Of a DNA stretch of 22,830 bases, positions 7,654 to 15,040 are shown piece after piece (within the stretch, counting starts at the first letter, position 1; every line of letters begins with the position of its first letter). The translations under genes were made by a program, and so were the position numbers. This stretch comes from ZC4RG17 sp036380875 (GTDB taxonomy: Bacteria; Actinomycetota; Acidimicrobiia; Spongiisociales; ZC4RG35), in contig DASVDX010000027.1 in the NCBI GenBank assembly GCA_036380875.1, positions 1-22,830 of the forward strand. The letters are read 5' to 3'. The notes beneath the pieces are model-generated. The model worked only from the letters and a program-made list of their open reading frames with translations. It searched no databases and was not told the origin of the DNA.

Positions 7654-9225
7654 ATGTACGAGTCGTTGAGTGCTGTGGCTGGATTCGACACTGCCGCCAT
7701 TCGCTGGGACGCCGATGCGTATCCCGAGAGGCTCTGGGCGGGCGACCCGACGGTGTGGTCGGAGGAACCGATTCCCGAGTTGGCGGACCGACTGGGATGG
7801 CTGGAACTACACCGGACCATGCCCGAGCGGGTTCCCGAGATGACTGCCCTGGCTCAGAGCCTGGTCGATGACGGGGTGCTCGATGTGGTCGTCTGCGGCA
7901 TGGGAGGCTCCAGCCTCGCACCCGACGTTTTCGCCAGTGTCGTCGGGCCCTCCGCCACTTTTCCCAAGGTCACGGTGCTCGACTCGACCCATCCCGCCGC
8001 GGTGGCGACGGTGGGTAGTGCGATCGACATCGAACGGGCCGCATTCGTCATCTCGTCCAAGTCGGGCACCACGCTGGAGACCCTTTCGTTCTTTCGCCAT
8101 TTCTGGGAGAAGACCGGGGGAGACGGGTCACGGTTCATCGCGATCACCGACCCGGGCACCCCACTAGCTTCGCTGGGAGAGGAACGCGGGTTCCGAGCGG
8201 TCGTCCTCGCTCCGCCGGATGTAGGCGGCCGCTACTCAGCGCTGACTCCGTTCGGTCTCGTCCCGGCCGCCCTGATGGGCATCGACCCTCAGGCGCTGCT
8301 CGACCGGGCGGCGGCGTTTGCAGCTGATGCCGCCGGACGTCCAGCAGCAGAGGACCCCGCCATCGCCCTGGGAATCGCCTGGGCCGCCCACGCTCTGAAC
8401 GGTCACGACAAGCTGACTTTCCGCACCTCGCCGGGTCTGGCCGCATTCCCGGCTTGGCTCGAGCAGTTGGTGGCGGAGAGCCTCGGCAAGGACGGGAAGG
8501 GGATCGTGCCCATCGCCGGTGAGCCGCCGCTGTCGACCTATGGGTTCGACCGGATCTTCGTCGACTACGTCCTCGCCGGGGAGCACCTAGAGGAACTCCC
8601 GGAGGATCTGCCAGTCGCTCGCTTCGAGTTGGCCGACGGCCTCGATCTCGCCGTGGAGATGCTGCGGGCCGAGGTCGCCACCGCCGCTGCCGGCCAGGTG
8701 CTGGGCGTCCACCCCTTCAACCAGCCGGATGTGGAGCGGGCCAAGCAGCTGACCCGCCAGGCCATGTCGGGTGAGGATGAGGGGGAAGCCGTGGCGCCGG
8801 TGCCCGTGGTCGGGGACACGTTCCGGGTCCGCCTCGAGAGATTCCTCCGCGAGGTGCGAGCCGGCGACTACGTCGCCCTCCAGGCCTATCTGGCGCCCGA
8901 CCCTGACATCGAGGCGGCGGCGAATCGCTTTCGCCAGATCGTCGCCGAACGCTACGAATGCGCCACCACCTTCGGTTACGGCCCGCGCTTCTTGCACTCC
9001 ACCGGACAGCTCCACAAGGGTGGCCCCAACACTGGAGTGTTCATCCAACTGGTCGATCGTCCCACCTCTGACGTCCCGGTGCCAGAGACCGACTACACCT
9101 TCGGCCGCCTGATCGCCGCCCAGGCCGCCGGCGACTTCGCCGCCATGCGCGAGGTCGACCGGCGAGTGCTGCGGGTGGACGTCACCGACGGAGGGATGGA
9201 GGCGCTGATAGAGGCGCTGGGATGA
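7654..9225 (+). CDS. pgi: Glucose-6-phosphate isomerase (actinobacterial transaldolase-associated type)
   Basis: Interconverts glucose 6-phosphate and fructose 6-phosphate. The protein is 523 aa. SIS sugar-phosphate motifs are clear: VVCGMGGSSLAPDVF (about 86-100) and FVISSKSGTTLETLSFF (about 132-148). Later come HPFNQPDVERAK, matching the active-site Lys region, and LHKGGPNTGVFIQL. The sequence resembles the Pgi half of the bifunctional transaldolase/Pgi proteins of some actinobacteria more than the E. coli enzyme, but no transaldolase is attached or upstream. The stop overlaps the zwf start (ATGA at 9222-9225), so the two are co-translated. Together they set the branch between glycolysis and the oxidative pentose phosphate pathway. 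Confidence 0.93.
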   Translation: MYESLSAVAGFDTAAIRWDADAYPERLWAGDPTVWSEEPIPELADRLGWLELHRTMPERVPEMTALAQSLVDDGVLDVVVCGMGGSSLAPDVFASVVGPSATFPKVTVLDSTHPAAVATVGSAIDIERAAFVISSKSGTTLETLSFFRHFWEKTGGDGSRFIAITDPGTPLASLGEERGFRAVVLAPPDVGGRYSALTPFGLVPAALMGIDPQALLDRAAAFAADAAGRPAAEDPAIALGIAWAAHALNGHDKLTFRTSPGLAAFPAWLEQLVAESLGKDGKGIVPIAGEPPLSTYGFDRIFVDYVLAGEHLEELPEDLPVARFELADGLDLAVEMLRAEVATAAAGQVLGVHPFNQPDVERAKQLTRQAMSGEDEGEAVAPVPVVGDTFRVRLERFLREVRAGDYVALQAYLAPDPDIEAAANRFRQIVAERYECATTFGYGPRFLHSTGQLHKGGPNTGVFIQLVDRPTSDVPVPETDYTFGRLIAAQAAGDFAAMREVDRRVLRVDVTDGGMEALIEALG

Positions 9226-10691
9226 TCGGCGACCGGTACACGCCCGAGGCCCATTCGGTGGCGATCGCCCCCCATCTGTTCGTGGTCTTCGGCGGTACCG
9301 GCGACCTCGCCCGTGGGAAGCTCCTGCCGGCGCTGTACCGGCTGCTCCGCAGCCGAGACTTCTCCGATGCCGTGCAGGTGCTCGGGGTGGCGAGCCGAGA
9401 CATCACCGACGATGAGTACCGGAGCATGGTCGCCCAGGCTCTCGCCGACGCGAGCCTTTCCGTCGACGAGGAATGGCTGGGTCGGTCGGTCCACTACCAG
9501 TCTCTGCGCCGTGGCTTCGAGGCGTTGGCGGGTCGGATCCACGAGGTGGAGGAGGCGGCGGGCCTCGGCGGCAACCGCGTTTTCTATCTCGCCGTTCCTC
9601 CCGACGTGTTCGAAGAGACGGTCGAGGGGTTGGGCAAGGTCGGTGTCGTCGACGGGCCCGGCTGGTCCCGGGTCGTGGTCGAGAAGCCATTCGGGACTGA
9701 TCGGGCGACGGGCTCCAGCCTCAACCAGTTGCTGCATCGCTGGTTCGCCGAGGATCAGATCTACCGGATCGATCATTACCTGGCCAAGGAGACGGTCCGC
9801 AACCTGCTCGCCCTCCGCTTCGCCAACCCGATCTTCGAGTCGTCGTGGACGCGGGATCGGATCTCGTCCGTCCAGATAACGGTGGCGGAGGACGGCGGCA
9901 TCGGCACCCGCGCCCGCTACTACGACGCCGCCGGGGCGGTCCGCGACATCATCCAGAACCACGCCCTACAGATCTTCAGCCTGGTCGCCATGGAGCCGCC
10001 GGTGCAGGCCACCGCCGAATACATCCGAGACGAGAAGGTGAAGCTGCTCAAGGCGACGGCCGCCGTCAGCCACACCAACCTCGTCCGAGGTCAGTACACG
10101 GCGGGTCGGATCGGAAGCGAAGACGTCGCCGGCTACCGAGAGGAAGAGGGCATTCCGCCCGATTCCGACACCGAGACCTACGCCGCCCTCGTGCTGGAGA
10201 TCGACAATTGGCGGTGGAAAGGCGTCCCTTTCTACCTCCGGGCGGGAAAACGGCTCGCGACCCGGGTCACCCAGGTCTCGGTCGTGTTCAAAGAGCCTCC
10301 TGTCAGCCTGTTCTCGGTCGTCGACCGCTGCGAGATGCACCCCAACGTGTTCGAGATCCGGCTCCAGCCGTCCGAGGGCTTTGCGTTGTCCTTCGAGATG
10401 AAGGTGCCAGGGGAAGGTTATGTCCTCCAGACCCAGAGGCTGCGGTTCGACTACGACGAAGTGTTCGGAGAGTTGCCGGACGCCTACGAGACGCTCCTCG
10501 CCGACATCATGACCGGGGACCAGACACTGTTCGTGCGGGCCGACGAGGTCGAGGAGGCGTGGCGGATCGTCGAGCCCGCCCTGGGGATCCACGGAGCGCC
10601 CGAGCTGTACGCAGCGGGCTCATGGGGGCCATCCGGTGCCGACGATCTCCTCCGTCGCCGGGGCGACCATTGGATGACGCCCGTCATCTGA
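9222..10691 (+). CDS. zwf: Glucose-6-phosphate 1-dehydrogenase
   Basis: Oxidises glucose 6-phosphate to 6-phosphogluconolactone with NAD(P)+. The protein is 489 aa, normal for the family. The N-terminal dinucleotide fold begins with LFVVFGGTGDLARGKLLPALYRL. VVVEKPFGTD and the substrate/active-site segment YRIDHYLAKETVRN (about residues 180-193) are the family signature. ALQIFSLVAMEPP and FYLRAGKRLATRVTQV are also conserved. The ATG lies inside the pgi stop (ATGA), so translation is coupled. Downstream is a weak 7-bp inverted repeat (10726-10746) that may end the operon, then the whiB7 promoter. Confidence 0.95.
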   Translation: MIGDRYTPEAHSVAIAPHLFVVFGGTGDLARGKLLPALYRLLRSRDFSDAVQVLGVASRDITDDEYRSMVAQALADASLSVDEEWLGRSVHYQSLRRGFEALAGRIHEVEEAAGLGGNRVFYLAVPPDVFEETVEGLGKVGVVDGPGWSRVVVEKPFGTDRATGSSLNQLLHRWFAEDQIYRIDHYLAKETVRNLLALRFANPIFESSWTRDRISSVQITVAEDGGIGTRARYYDAAGAVRDIIQNHALQIFSLVAMEPPVQATAEYIRDEKVKLLKATAAVSHTNLVRGQYTAGRIGSEDVAGYREEEGIPPDSDTETYAALVLEIDNWRWKGVPFYLRAGKRLATRVTQVSVVFKEPPVSLFSVVDRCEMHPNVFEIRLQPSEGFALSFEMKVPGEGYVLQTQRLRFDYDEVFGELPDAYETLLADIMTGDQTLFVRADEVEEAWRIVEPALGIHGAPELYAAGSWGPSGADDLLRRRGDHWMTPVI

Positions 10692-10725
10692 CCTCCGGGG
10701 ATCGATGAATTCGATGCTCGGCGAT

Positions 10726-10746
10726 CGTCTCAATGAGTGTGAGACG
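10726..10746. repeat. Inverted repeat after zwf
   Basis: CGTCTCA (10726-10732) and TGAGACG (10740-10746) form a 7-bp stem with a 7-base loop, followed by GAAATC rather than a T-run. It could be an end of the pgi-zwf transcript or a protein site upstream of the whiB7 promoter. Low certainty. Confidence 0.3.
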
Positions 10747-10797
10747 GAAATCTGAACGTAACGATGCCCGATCGGCGGCCTTCGATTGGGCGTCGGG

Positions 10798-10835
10798 AAA
10801 ATTCCTTGACACCCCGCGAAGGCGTCCGTTAGGTT
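10798..10835 (+). promoter_or_regulatory. whiB7 promoter with A/T-rich WhiB7-type site
   Basis: TTGACA (10806-10811) is a perfect -35 box. An 18-base spacer leads to TAGGTT (10830-10835) as -10. Directly before the -35, separated by two bases, is the A/T tract AAAATT (10798-10803) in an otherwise GC-rich setting. In mycobacteria WhiB7 binds with SigA and uses its AT-hook on an A/T-rich stretch about 3 bp upstream of the -35 box, including at its own promoter. The arrangement here fits positive autoregulation. Transcription would start near 10842. Confidence 0.8.
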
Positions 10836-10862
10836 GCCAGGATCGCAAACCGCGAGGCTCAG

Positions 10863-11030
10863 GTGGAGAGAAAGCGCATCGACAACCCGCGAATGACGGC
10901 GACGGGTAGTGGCGCGTGCTTCGAGCTCTCCGGCAGTCTGATCGAGCCCTTCTTCGGCAAGGCCACCGGCACCGTCCAAACGGCTGTCGTCGACCGACTC
11001 ATCGGCACTGCCCCTCGGCGGCTTCATTAG
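10863..11030 (+). CDS. Upstream ORF (leader peptide) of the whiB7 attenuator
   Basis: A 55-codon open frame from GTG at 10863 to TAG at 11028-11030, inside the whiB7 leader about 20 bases after the predicted transcription start. A GAGG element (10854-10857) lies 5 bases before the GTG. An internal ATG at 10893 has no such site. The peptide contains ACFELSGSLIEPFFGKATG and ends PRRLH; it matches no family I know. Its last codons (11014-11026) are the 5' arm of the antiterminator, so ribosome position on this ORF would decide the fold. Mycobacterial whiB7 leaders also carry an upstream ORF with this job. The coding role here is inferred from position and structure. It is not in the usual length range for automated gene calls. 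Confidence 0.7.
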   Translation: MERKRIDNPRMTATGSGACFELSGSLIEPFFGKATGTVQTAVVDRLIGTAPRRLH

Positions 11031-11093
11031 AACCGATCACCTCCTCTTTCACCTCTGAAGCCGCCGGGTCCCAGGAAACGGCGGCTCTTTTCG
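11014..11093 (+). promoter_or_regulatory. Transcription attenuator (antiterminator/terminator switch) of whiB7
   Basis: Two exclusive stems can be read. Antiterminator: CTCGGCGGCTTCA (11014-11026) pairs with TGAAGCCGCCGGG (11057-11069), 13 bp with one G-U pair. Terminator: AGCCGCCG (11060-11067) pairs with CGGCGGCT (11080-11087), followed by CTTTTC (11088-11093). Both need 11060-11067. The 5' arm of the antiterminator ends two bases before the upstream-ORF stop codon. A ribosome that finishes the ORF would cover that arm and let the terminator form. A ribosome stalled earlier would free it, allowing read-through into whiB7. Confidence 0.82.
11060..11093 (+). terminator. Intrinsic terminator in the whiB7 leader
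   Basis: An 8-bp GC-rich stem (11060-11067 with 11080-11087), 12-base loop and a TTTT tract (11089-11092). It lies 27 bases upstream of the whiB7 ATG, inside the transcript, so it acts as an attenuator and not as a gene end. Confidence 0.8.
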
Positions 11094-11120
11094 TGGCCGC
11101 TTCACACGAAAGGTTTGCGC

Positions 11121-11423
11121 ATGAGAGACATCTACAAATACGGTCGCTGCAGAGACGGCGACAACCACAACCTCTTCTTCAGCCAGAACGCCTCGGATCT
11201 GGCCCGGGCGCAGGCGATCTGCGCTGAGTGCCCCGTCCGGCTGAAGTGCCTGGCTCTGGCCCTGGAGGAAGGTCTGGAGTACGGCGTCTGGGGAGGGGTG
11301 ATCTTCTGGGAAGGGCAGGCCTTCCACCGCAAGCGGGGCAGGGGCCGGCCGCGTCTCTCCGAAGCCCACCTGCCGGTCGAGGCCGACCGTGAGGAGCTGT
11401 ACGAGCTCGTCAAGTCGGCCTGA
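11121..11423 (+). CDS. whiB7: WhiB7-type Fe-S transcription factor
   Basis: A 100-aa WhiB-family protein. Four cysteines C10, C34, C37 and C43 (CAECPVRLKC) bind the 4Fe-4S cluster. The family turn is YGVWGGVIFWEG (54-65). The C-terminus has an AT-hook, RKRGRGRPR (70-78). The AT-hook together with the GVWGG-x-IF-x-x-G signature identifies WhiB7 among WhiB paralogues. WhiB7 partners with the primary sigma factor to activate intrinsic antibiotic-resistance genes. The start at 11121 has GAAAGG 7 bases upstream; an in-frame TTG at 11115 is less likely. It is preceded by a leader with an upstream ORF and attenuator. It is convergent, with 9 bases between, with a sigma-70 gene. Confidence 0.88.
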   Translation: MRDIYKYGRCRDGDNHNLFFSQNASDLARAQAICAECPVRLKCLALALEEGLEYGVWGGVIFWEGQAFHRKRGRGRPRLSEAHLPVEADREELYELVKSA

Positions 11424-11432
11424 GCGGCCGGC

Positions 11433-11436
<4 letters not shown>
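11420..11436. repeat. Inverted repeat at the whiB7/sigma factor convergent junction
   Basis: CTGAGC (11420-11425) and GCTCAG (11431-11436) flank GGCCG, spanning both stop codons. It may act as a small bidirectional terminator, but there is no T-run. Low certainty. Confidence 0.3.
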
Positions 11437-12374
<938 letters not shown>

Positions 12375-12521
12375 TTCTCCAACAGATCAGATGTTCGAGA
12401 TATCGGCCCGATACGTCGAAACATGAAGTCGTAGGGCGGATCAAATCACGGTGTTCCGGGCTGGCTAGTCCCTTTCAGGGCCCGGCCGTCGGGGCTCTGG
12501 TCGCTCTTTGGGCCTAGCGTC

Positions 12522-13595
12522 TCACATGTTCTTGGCCACTGAGATGAAGGACCTGTCCTTCTCCTCAGAGAGTTCCTCGTCGACGGCGACGATCACCGCC
12601 GTGATCGGGACAGCAAGGAACGCGCCGGGGATCCCAAAGGCCACGCCACCCACGGCTATCACCAGCAACACGACCAGGGGGTGGAGCTGCATGGTTCGCC
12701 CGAACACCAGCGGCATCACGATGTCGCCTTCGAGTTGCTGGACCCCCAACACGATACCGAACACGATCAGGGCGTCGGTCCAGCCGCCGTTGACGAGGGC
12801 CACCGCCACGGCCACGAGTCCGGACAGGAACGCCCCGACCAGGGGGAAGAAGGCGCCGAAGAACACGAGGATGGCGAGAGGCAGTACCAGCGGCACCCCC
12901 ACGATCAGCAGGCCGATGGCGATGGCAGTGGCGTCGACTAGGCCGGTGATCGCCAGGCCCTTCACATAACGGTTGAGGGTCTTCCACGCCGCCGCCGTGC
13001 CCCGGCGGAAGCGGTCGGCCGATCGAGGGGAGAGGCGGTCGGCGATGCGGGCCGCCACGCGGTCGCCGTCCTTCAAGAGGAAAAACGCCACGATCAGAGC
13101 CAGGATCGTCCCGGTGACTATCTCCACCACCGCCACCGCGCCGCTGAGTATCCCCGAACCCAGCCCGGCGGCTCTCTCCTGGATCTGCTCGATGAGTGTC
13201 TGGGAGTAACGCTCGACGTCCTCGGGAGAGAGTCCCAGGGGCCCCTCGCTCAGCCACGCCAGGACGGCGTCGTACGCCTCAGTGAGGTCTGCACCGAGAG
13301 GTTCGAACCCGGCCGAGAGCTGCGGGATGAGGACGAGTGCGACGCCGACCATCGCCATCGTCGCCACGAGGATCACCGTCCAAGTGGCGAGCAACGGCGG
13401 CCAGCCCCGCCGCTTCAGGCTTCGAACCGGTCCCCACAGGATGGCGGCGGGAAACAGGCCGATAACAGCCGACAGAACGACGACCGAGATGCCCTGGAGG
13501 ACTTGCCACCCGAAATACACGGTGGCGCCGATGACGAGCAGTCGCCACGAGATCGCCGCCGTGTCACGCAGCCACTTCGGTACGTGATCGTCCAG
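12522..13595 (-). CDS. AI-2E family (PerM/YdiK-like) membrane transporter, apparent CTG start
   Basis: About 357 aa with roughly eight membrane helices. Family marks are FFLLKDGDRV (about residue 180), the long FGAFFPLVGAFLSGLVAV helix, and the C-terminal QQLEGDIVMPLVFGRTMQLHPLVVLL. Members export autoinducer-2 or act as ion antiporters; the substrate cannot be read. The start is odd. AAGGAGGG (minus strand, 13609-13602) is a near-perfect ribosome binding site, and six bases after it lies an in-frame CTG at 13595. The only upstream start, TTG at 13613, would place the binding site inside the gene. No ATG or GTG is available before the first conserved helix. The gene appears monocistronic. Confidence 0.85.
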   Translation of the reverse strand: MDDHVPKWLRDTAAISWRLLVIGATVYFGWQVLQGISVVVLSAVIGLFPAAILWGPVRSLKRRGWPPLLATWTVILVATMAMVGVALVLIPQLSAGFEPLGADLTEAYDAVLAWLSEGPLGLSPEDVERYSQTLIEQIQERAAGLGSGILSGAVAVVEIVTGTILALIVAFFLLKDGDRVAARIADRLSPRSADRFRRGTAAAWKTLNRYVKGLAITGLVDATAIAIGLLIVGVPLVLPLAILVFFGAFFPLVGAFLSGLVAVAVALVNGGWTDALIVFGIVLGVQQLEGDIVMPLVFGRTMQLHPLVVLLVIAVGGVAFGIPGAFLAVPITAVIVAVDEELSEEKDRSFISVAKNM

Positions 13596-13613
13596 TTGAG
13601 GCCCTCCTTGCAA

Positions 13614-13864
13614 CGCCGGCCAGTGTACGGAGGCTCCGCCTGGTGGCCGAGGCTCTGCTCACCCCACAGAAAGAATCGGTGAGTAGAGACCGGGGTCGCC
13701 TAGGTTGAAACGCGACCTTCCTCGTTGGGTGCATACGAGTCAGGTCGATTGGTCCGAACGGGTCGGCGTGGCGACATCCTTCTCGCCACGTCGGCTCGAG
13801 GGGCCGATTTCTGGGACGCCGGCTGTGAGCGGTCGGCGCCTGCCTAGACTTTCTCGCGTTTCCC
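13614..13864. other. Non-coding region between the AI-2E gene and tRNA-Val
   Basis: Holds no credible gene. It contains a strong hairpin at 13764-13793 (stem CGGCGTGGCGA / TCGCCACGTCG, one G-U pair, 8-base loop), a weaker inverted repeat GGTCGC/GCGACC (13694-13699, 13712-13717), and TAGACT at 13845-13850, a possible -10 for the tRNA. A short open frame here overlaps the tRNA and is rejected. Confidence 0.45.
13764..13793. repeat. Stable hairpin upstream of tRNA-Val
   Basis: CGGCGTGGCGA (13764-13774) pairs with TCGCCACGTCG (13783-13793), 11 bp including one G-U pair, with an 8-base loop CATCCTTC. No T-run follows on either strand, so a terminator is unlikely. It may be a structured RNA element or protein site. 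Confidence 0.4.
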
Positions 13865-13941
13865 GGGCGTTTAGCTCAGTTGGCTAGAGCACTGCCCTTA
13901 CAAGGCAGGGGTCGGCGGTTCGAGTCCGTCAACGCCCACCA
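13865..13941 (+). tRNA. tRNA-Val (anticodon UAC)
   Basis: A full cloverleaf can be drawn. Acceptor stem GGGCGTT (13865-13871) pairs with AACGCCC (13931-13937). D stem GCTC/GAGC (13874-13877, 13887-13890). Anticodon stem CTGCC/GGCAG with loop CTTACAA gives anticodon TAC (13899-13901), reading GUA valine codons. T arm is GGCGG-TTCGAGT-CCGTC. The discriminator is A13938, and CCA is encoded at 13939-13941. Confidence 0.95.
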
Positions 13942-13992
13942 CTTCCTCATCTGGGCATAGTCCCGTGACGATTAGCCCAATCCGAAGGCCGT

Positions 13993-14445
13993 CTACTCGG
14001 TTGAGTCGTTCAGCGAGACCGCTTCCTGGGTCGACTGCTCCTGGACTTTCGCCTCGCTCCACGTCTTCGATCCTGCGGCGACGGCTGCCAAAGCTCCGGC
14101 ACCGACGAGCCACAAGCCTCCACCCGGCCGAGCCGTGATCAAATCGTTCGGTTCGATGTCCGCCAAGTTGGAGGCGACGTTGGCGACGATCAGACCTGAG
14201 AGGACGGCTAGGCAGATGACGAGAGTCGCGACGCCGCGCGAAGTCTTGCCAACAAGCGCGAGTACCACGATCACGCCTCCCATTATCAAGGTGAAGACGC
14301 CATCTCCTTCTGTTCCAGCGAACGAGAAGATCCCGGCGCTCACCCACGGAAGCAGACTGCCCAGTGCTATGGCTGCTCCTGAGGCGATGAGCCAAATCTT
14401 GTTTTCTTGAGACAAGTTCCTCTCCGCAAAGTCGTCAGAACTCAT
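13993..14445 (-). CDS. Four-helix membrane protein of unknown function
   Basis: A 150-aa protein with four hydrophobic helices (about residues 16-36, 48-66, 70-92, 107-124) and a charged, Gln/Glu-rich C-terminal tail. The first helix has the LGSLLPWVSAG pattern found in many uncharacterised actinobacterial membrane proteins. No function can be given. Codon third positions are clearly less GC-rich than in neighbouring operons (many codons ending in A or T), a sign of different origin or weak selection. Its ATG follows directly after the stop of a doubtful upstream frame (TGA-ATG). Confidence 0.7.
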   Translation of the reverse strand: MSSDDFAERNLSQENKIWLIASGAAIALGSLLPWVSAGIFSFAGTEGDGVFTLIMGGVIVVLALVGKTSRGVATLVICLAVLSGLIVANVASNLADIEPNDLITARPGGGLWLVGAGALAAVAAGSKTWSEAKVQEQSTQEAVSLNDSTE

Positions 14446-14628
14446 TCATCGGACGGCCGGGATGTGTCCTTGAGCACTCGTCATGGTGGGAGACTCGTGA
14501 TGCAACGCCCGCGCCGGATGCGTGGCAACCACCGTCCCAGCGGCGGCCAGGTCGATTCTCACCGACTCCGTCTCCAACTCGAATCCCGCTCCGAGGGACG
14601 CTGAGAGTTCGGAACGGAGCTTGTCCAA
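14446..14628 (-). CDS. Doubtful 60-aa ORF, possibly the 3' part of a degenerate gene
   Basis: TTG at 14628 has GAGGA seven bases upstream and opens a 60-aa frame that begins LDKLRSELSASLGAGFELET and ends directly against the ATG of the membrane-protein gene. The frame remains open and coding-like further upstream to about 14700 (QLLCAEAELRDVHGFAESRE). Shifting by one base at GGGAATCC near 14700 joins it smoothly to another coding-like stretch (REVREVERLSTVEARVS) running to about 14780, but no start codon is found. It may be a small protein, a frameshifted remnant or an assembly indel. No family recognised. Confidence 0.35.
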   Translation of the reverse strand: MDKLRSELSASLGAGFELETESVRIDLAAAGTVVATHPARALHHESPTMTSAQGHIPAVR

Positions 14629-15040
14629 CTGCTTTTCCTCGCGGGACTCGGCGAATCCGTGGACGTCGCGTAGTTCCGCCTCGGCACAGAGGAGCTGGAT
14701 TCCCGGCGCTGCCTCGGATGGGAGAAACTCTTGCCTCGACCGTGCTGAGCCGCTCGACCTCCCGGACCTCCCGGAATCCTGTTTCTACTCGAGCCTCATG
14801 GGACGCACGGACAGAAAAGGTGGGGGTTCGTCACCGCCCACCCTTTCTGCCTCCCCACCCGTGCCTCGTTTCCGAAGCGGAGCGCTGGCTCGCCAGCACC
14901 CACCCTTGATGCACCCAACGCATGAGGGTCGTCCGATCATGGCGGGAGGGTCTTTCAGGCCACTTTCAGATCGCTCAACGCTCAGTCGGATGTCGATCGA
15001 GGCTCGAAGCAATACCCTTCGGGCGAGAGAGGAGGTGGGG
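14629..15040. other. Gap with a possible gene remnant and a terminator-like hairpin
   Basis: The left part (14629-14780) looks like decayed minus-strand coding sequence (see the neighbouring doubtful ORF). At 14812-14849 lies a hairpin with 13-base arms. The right part (14850-15029) shows nothing I can name; it ends in the AGGAGGT ribosome binding site (15030-15036) of the next gene. Confidence 0.4.
14812..14849. terminator. Terminator-like hairpin in the gap before the AhpD-like operon
   Basis: CAGAAAAGGTGGG (14812-14824) pairs with CCCACCCTTTCTG (14837-14849) with one mismatch and a 12-base loop. A GC core next to A/T tracts on both sides allows termination on either strand. It separates the low-GC tract from the operon starting at 15041. 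Confidence 0.5.

Noticed and set aside
13705..13887. 60-aa plus-strand ORF before and into tRNA-Val
   Set aside because: Overlaps the tRNA and has no binding site or recognisable sequence.
14522..15040. N-terminal extension of the AhpD-like gene (start at 14522)
   Set aside because: Low-complexity Ser/Pro/Arg readout, opposite a more coding-like minus-strand frame, and the AGGAGGT site places the start at 15041.
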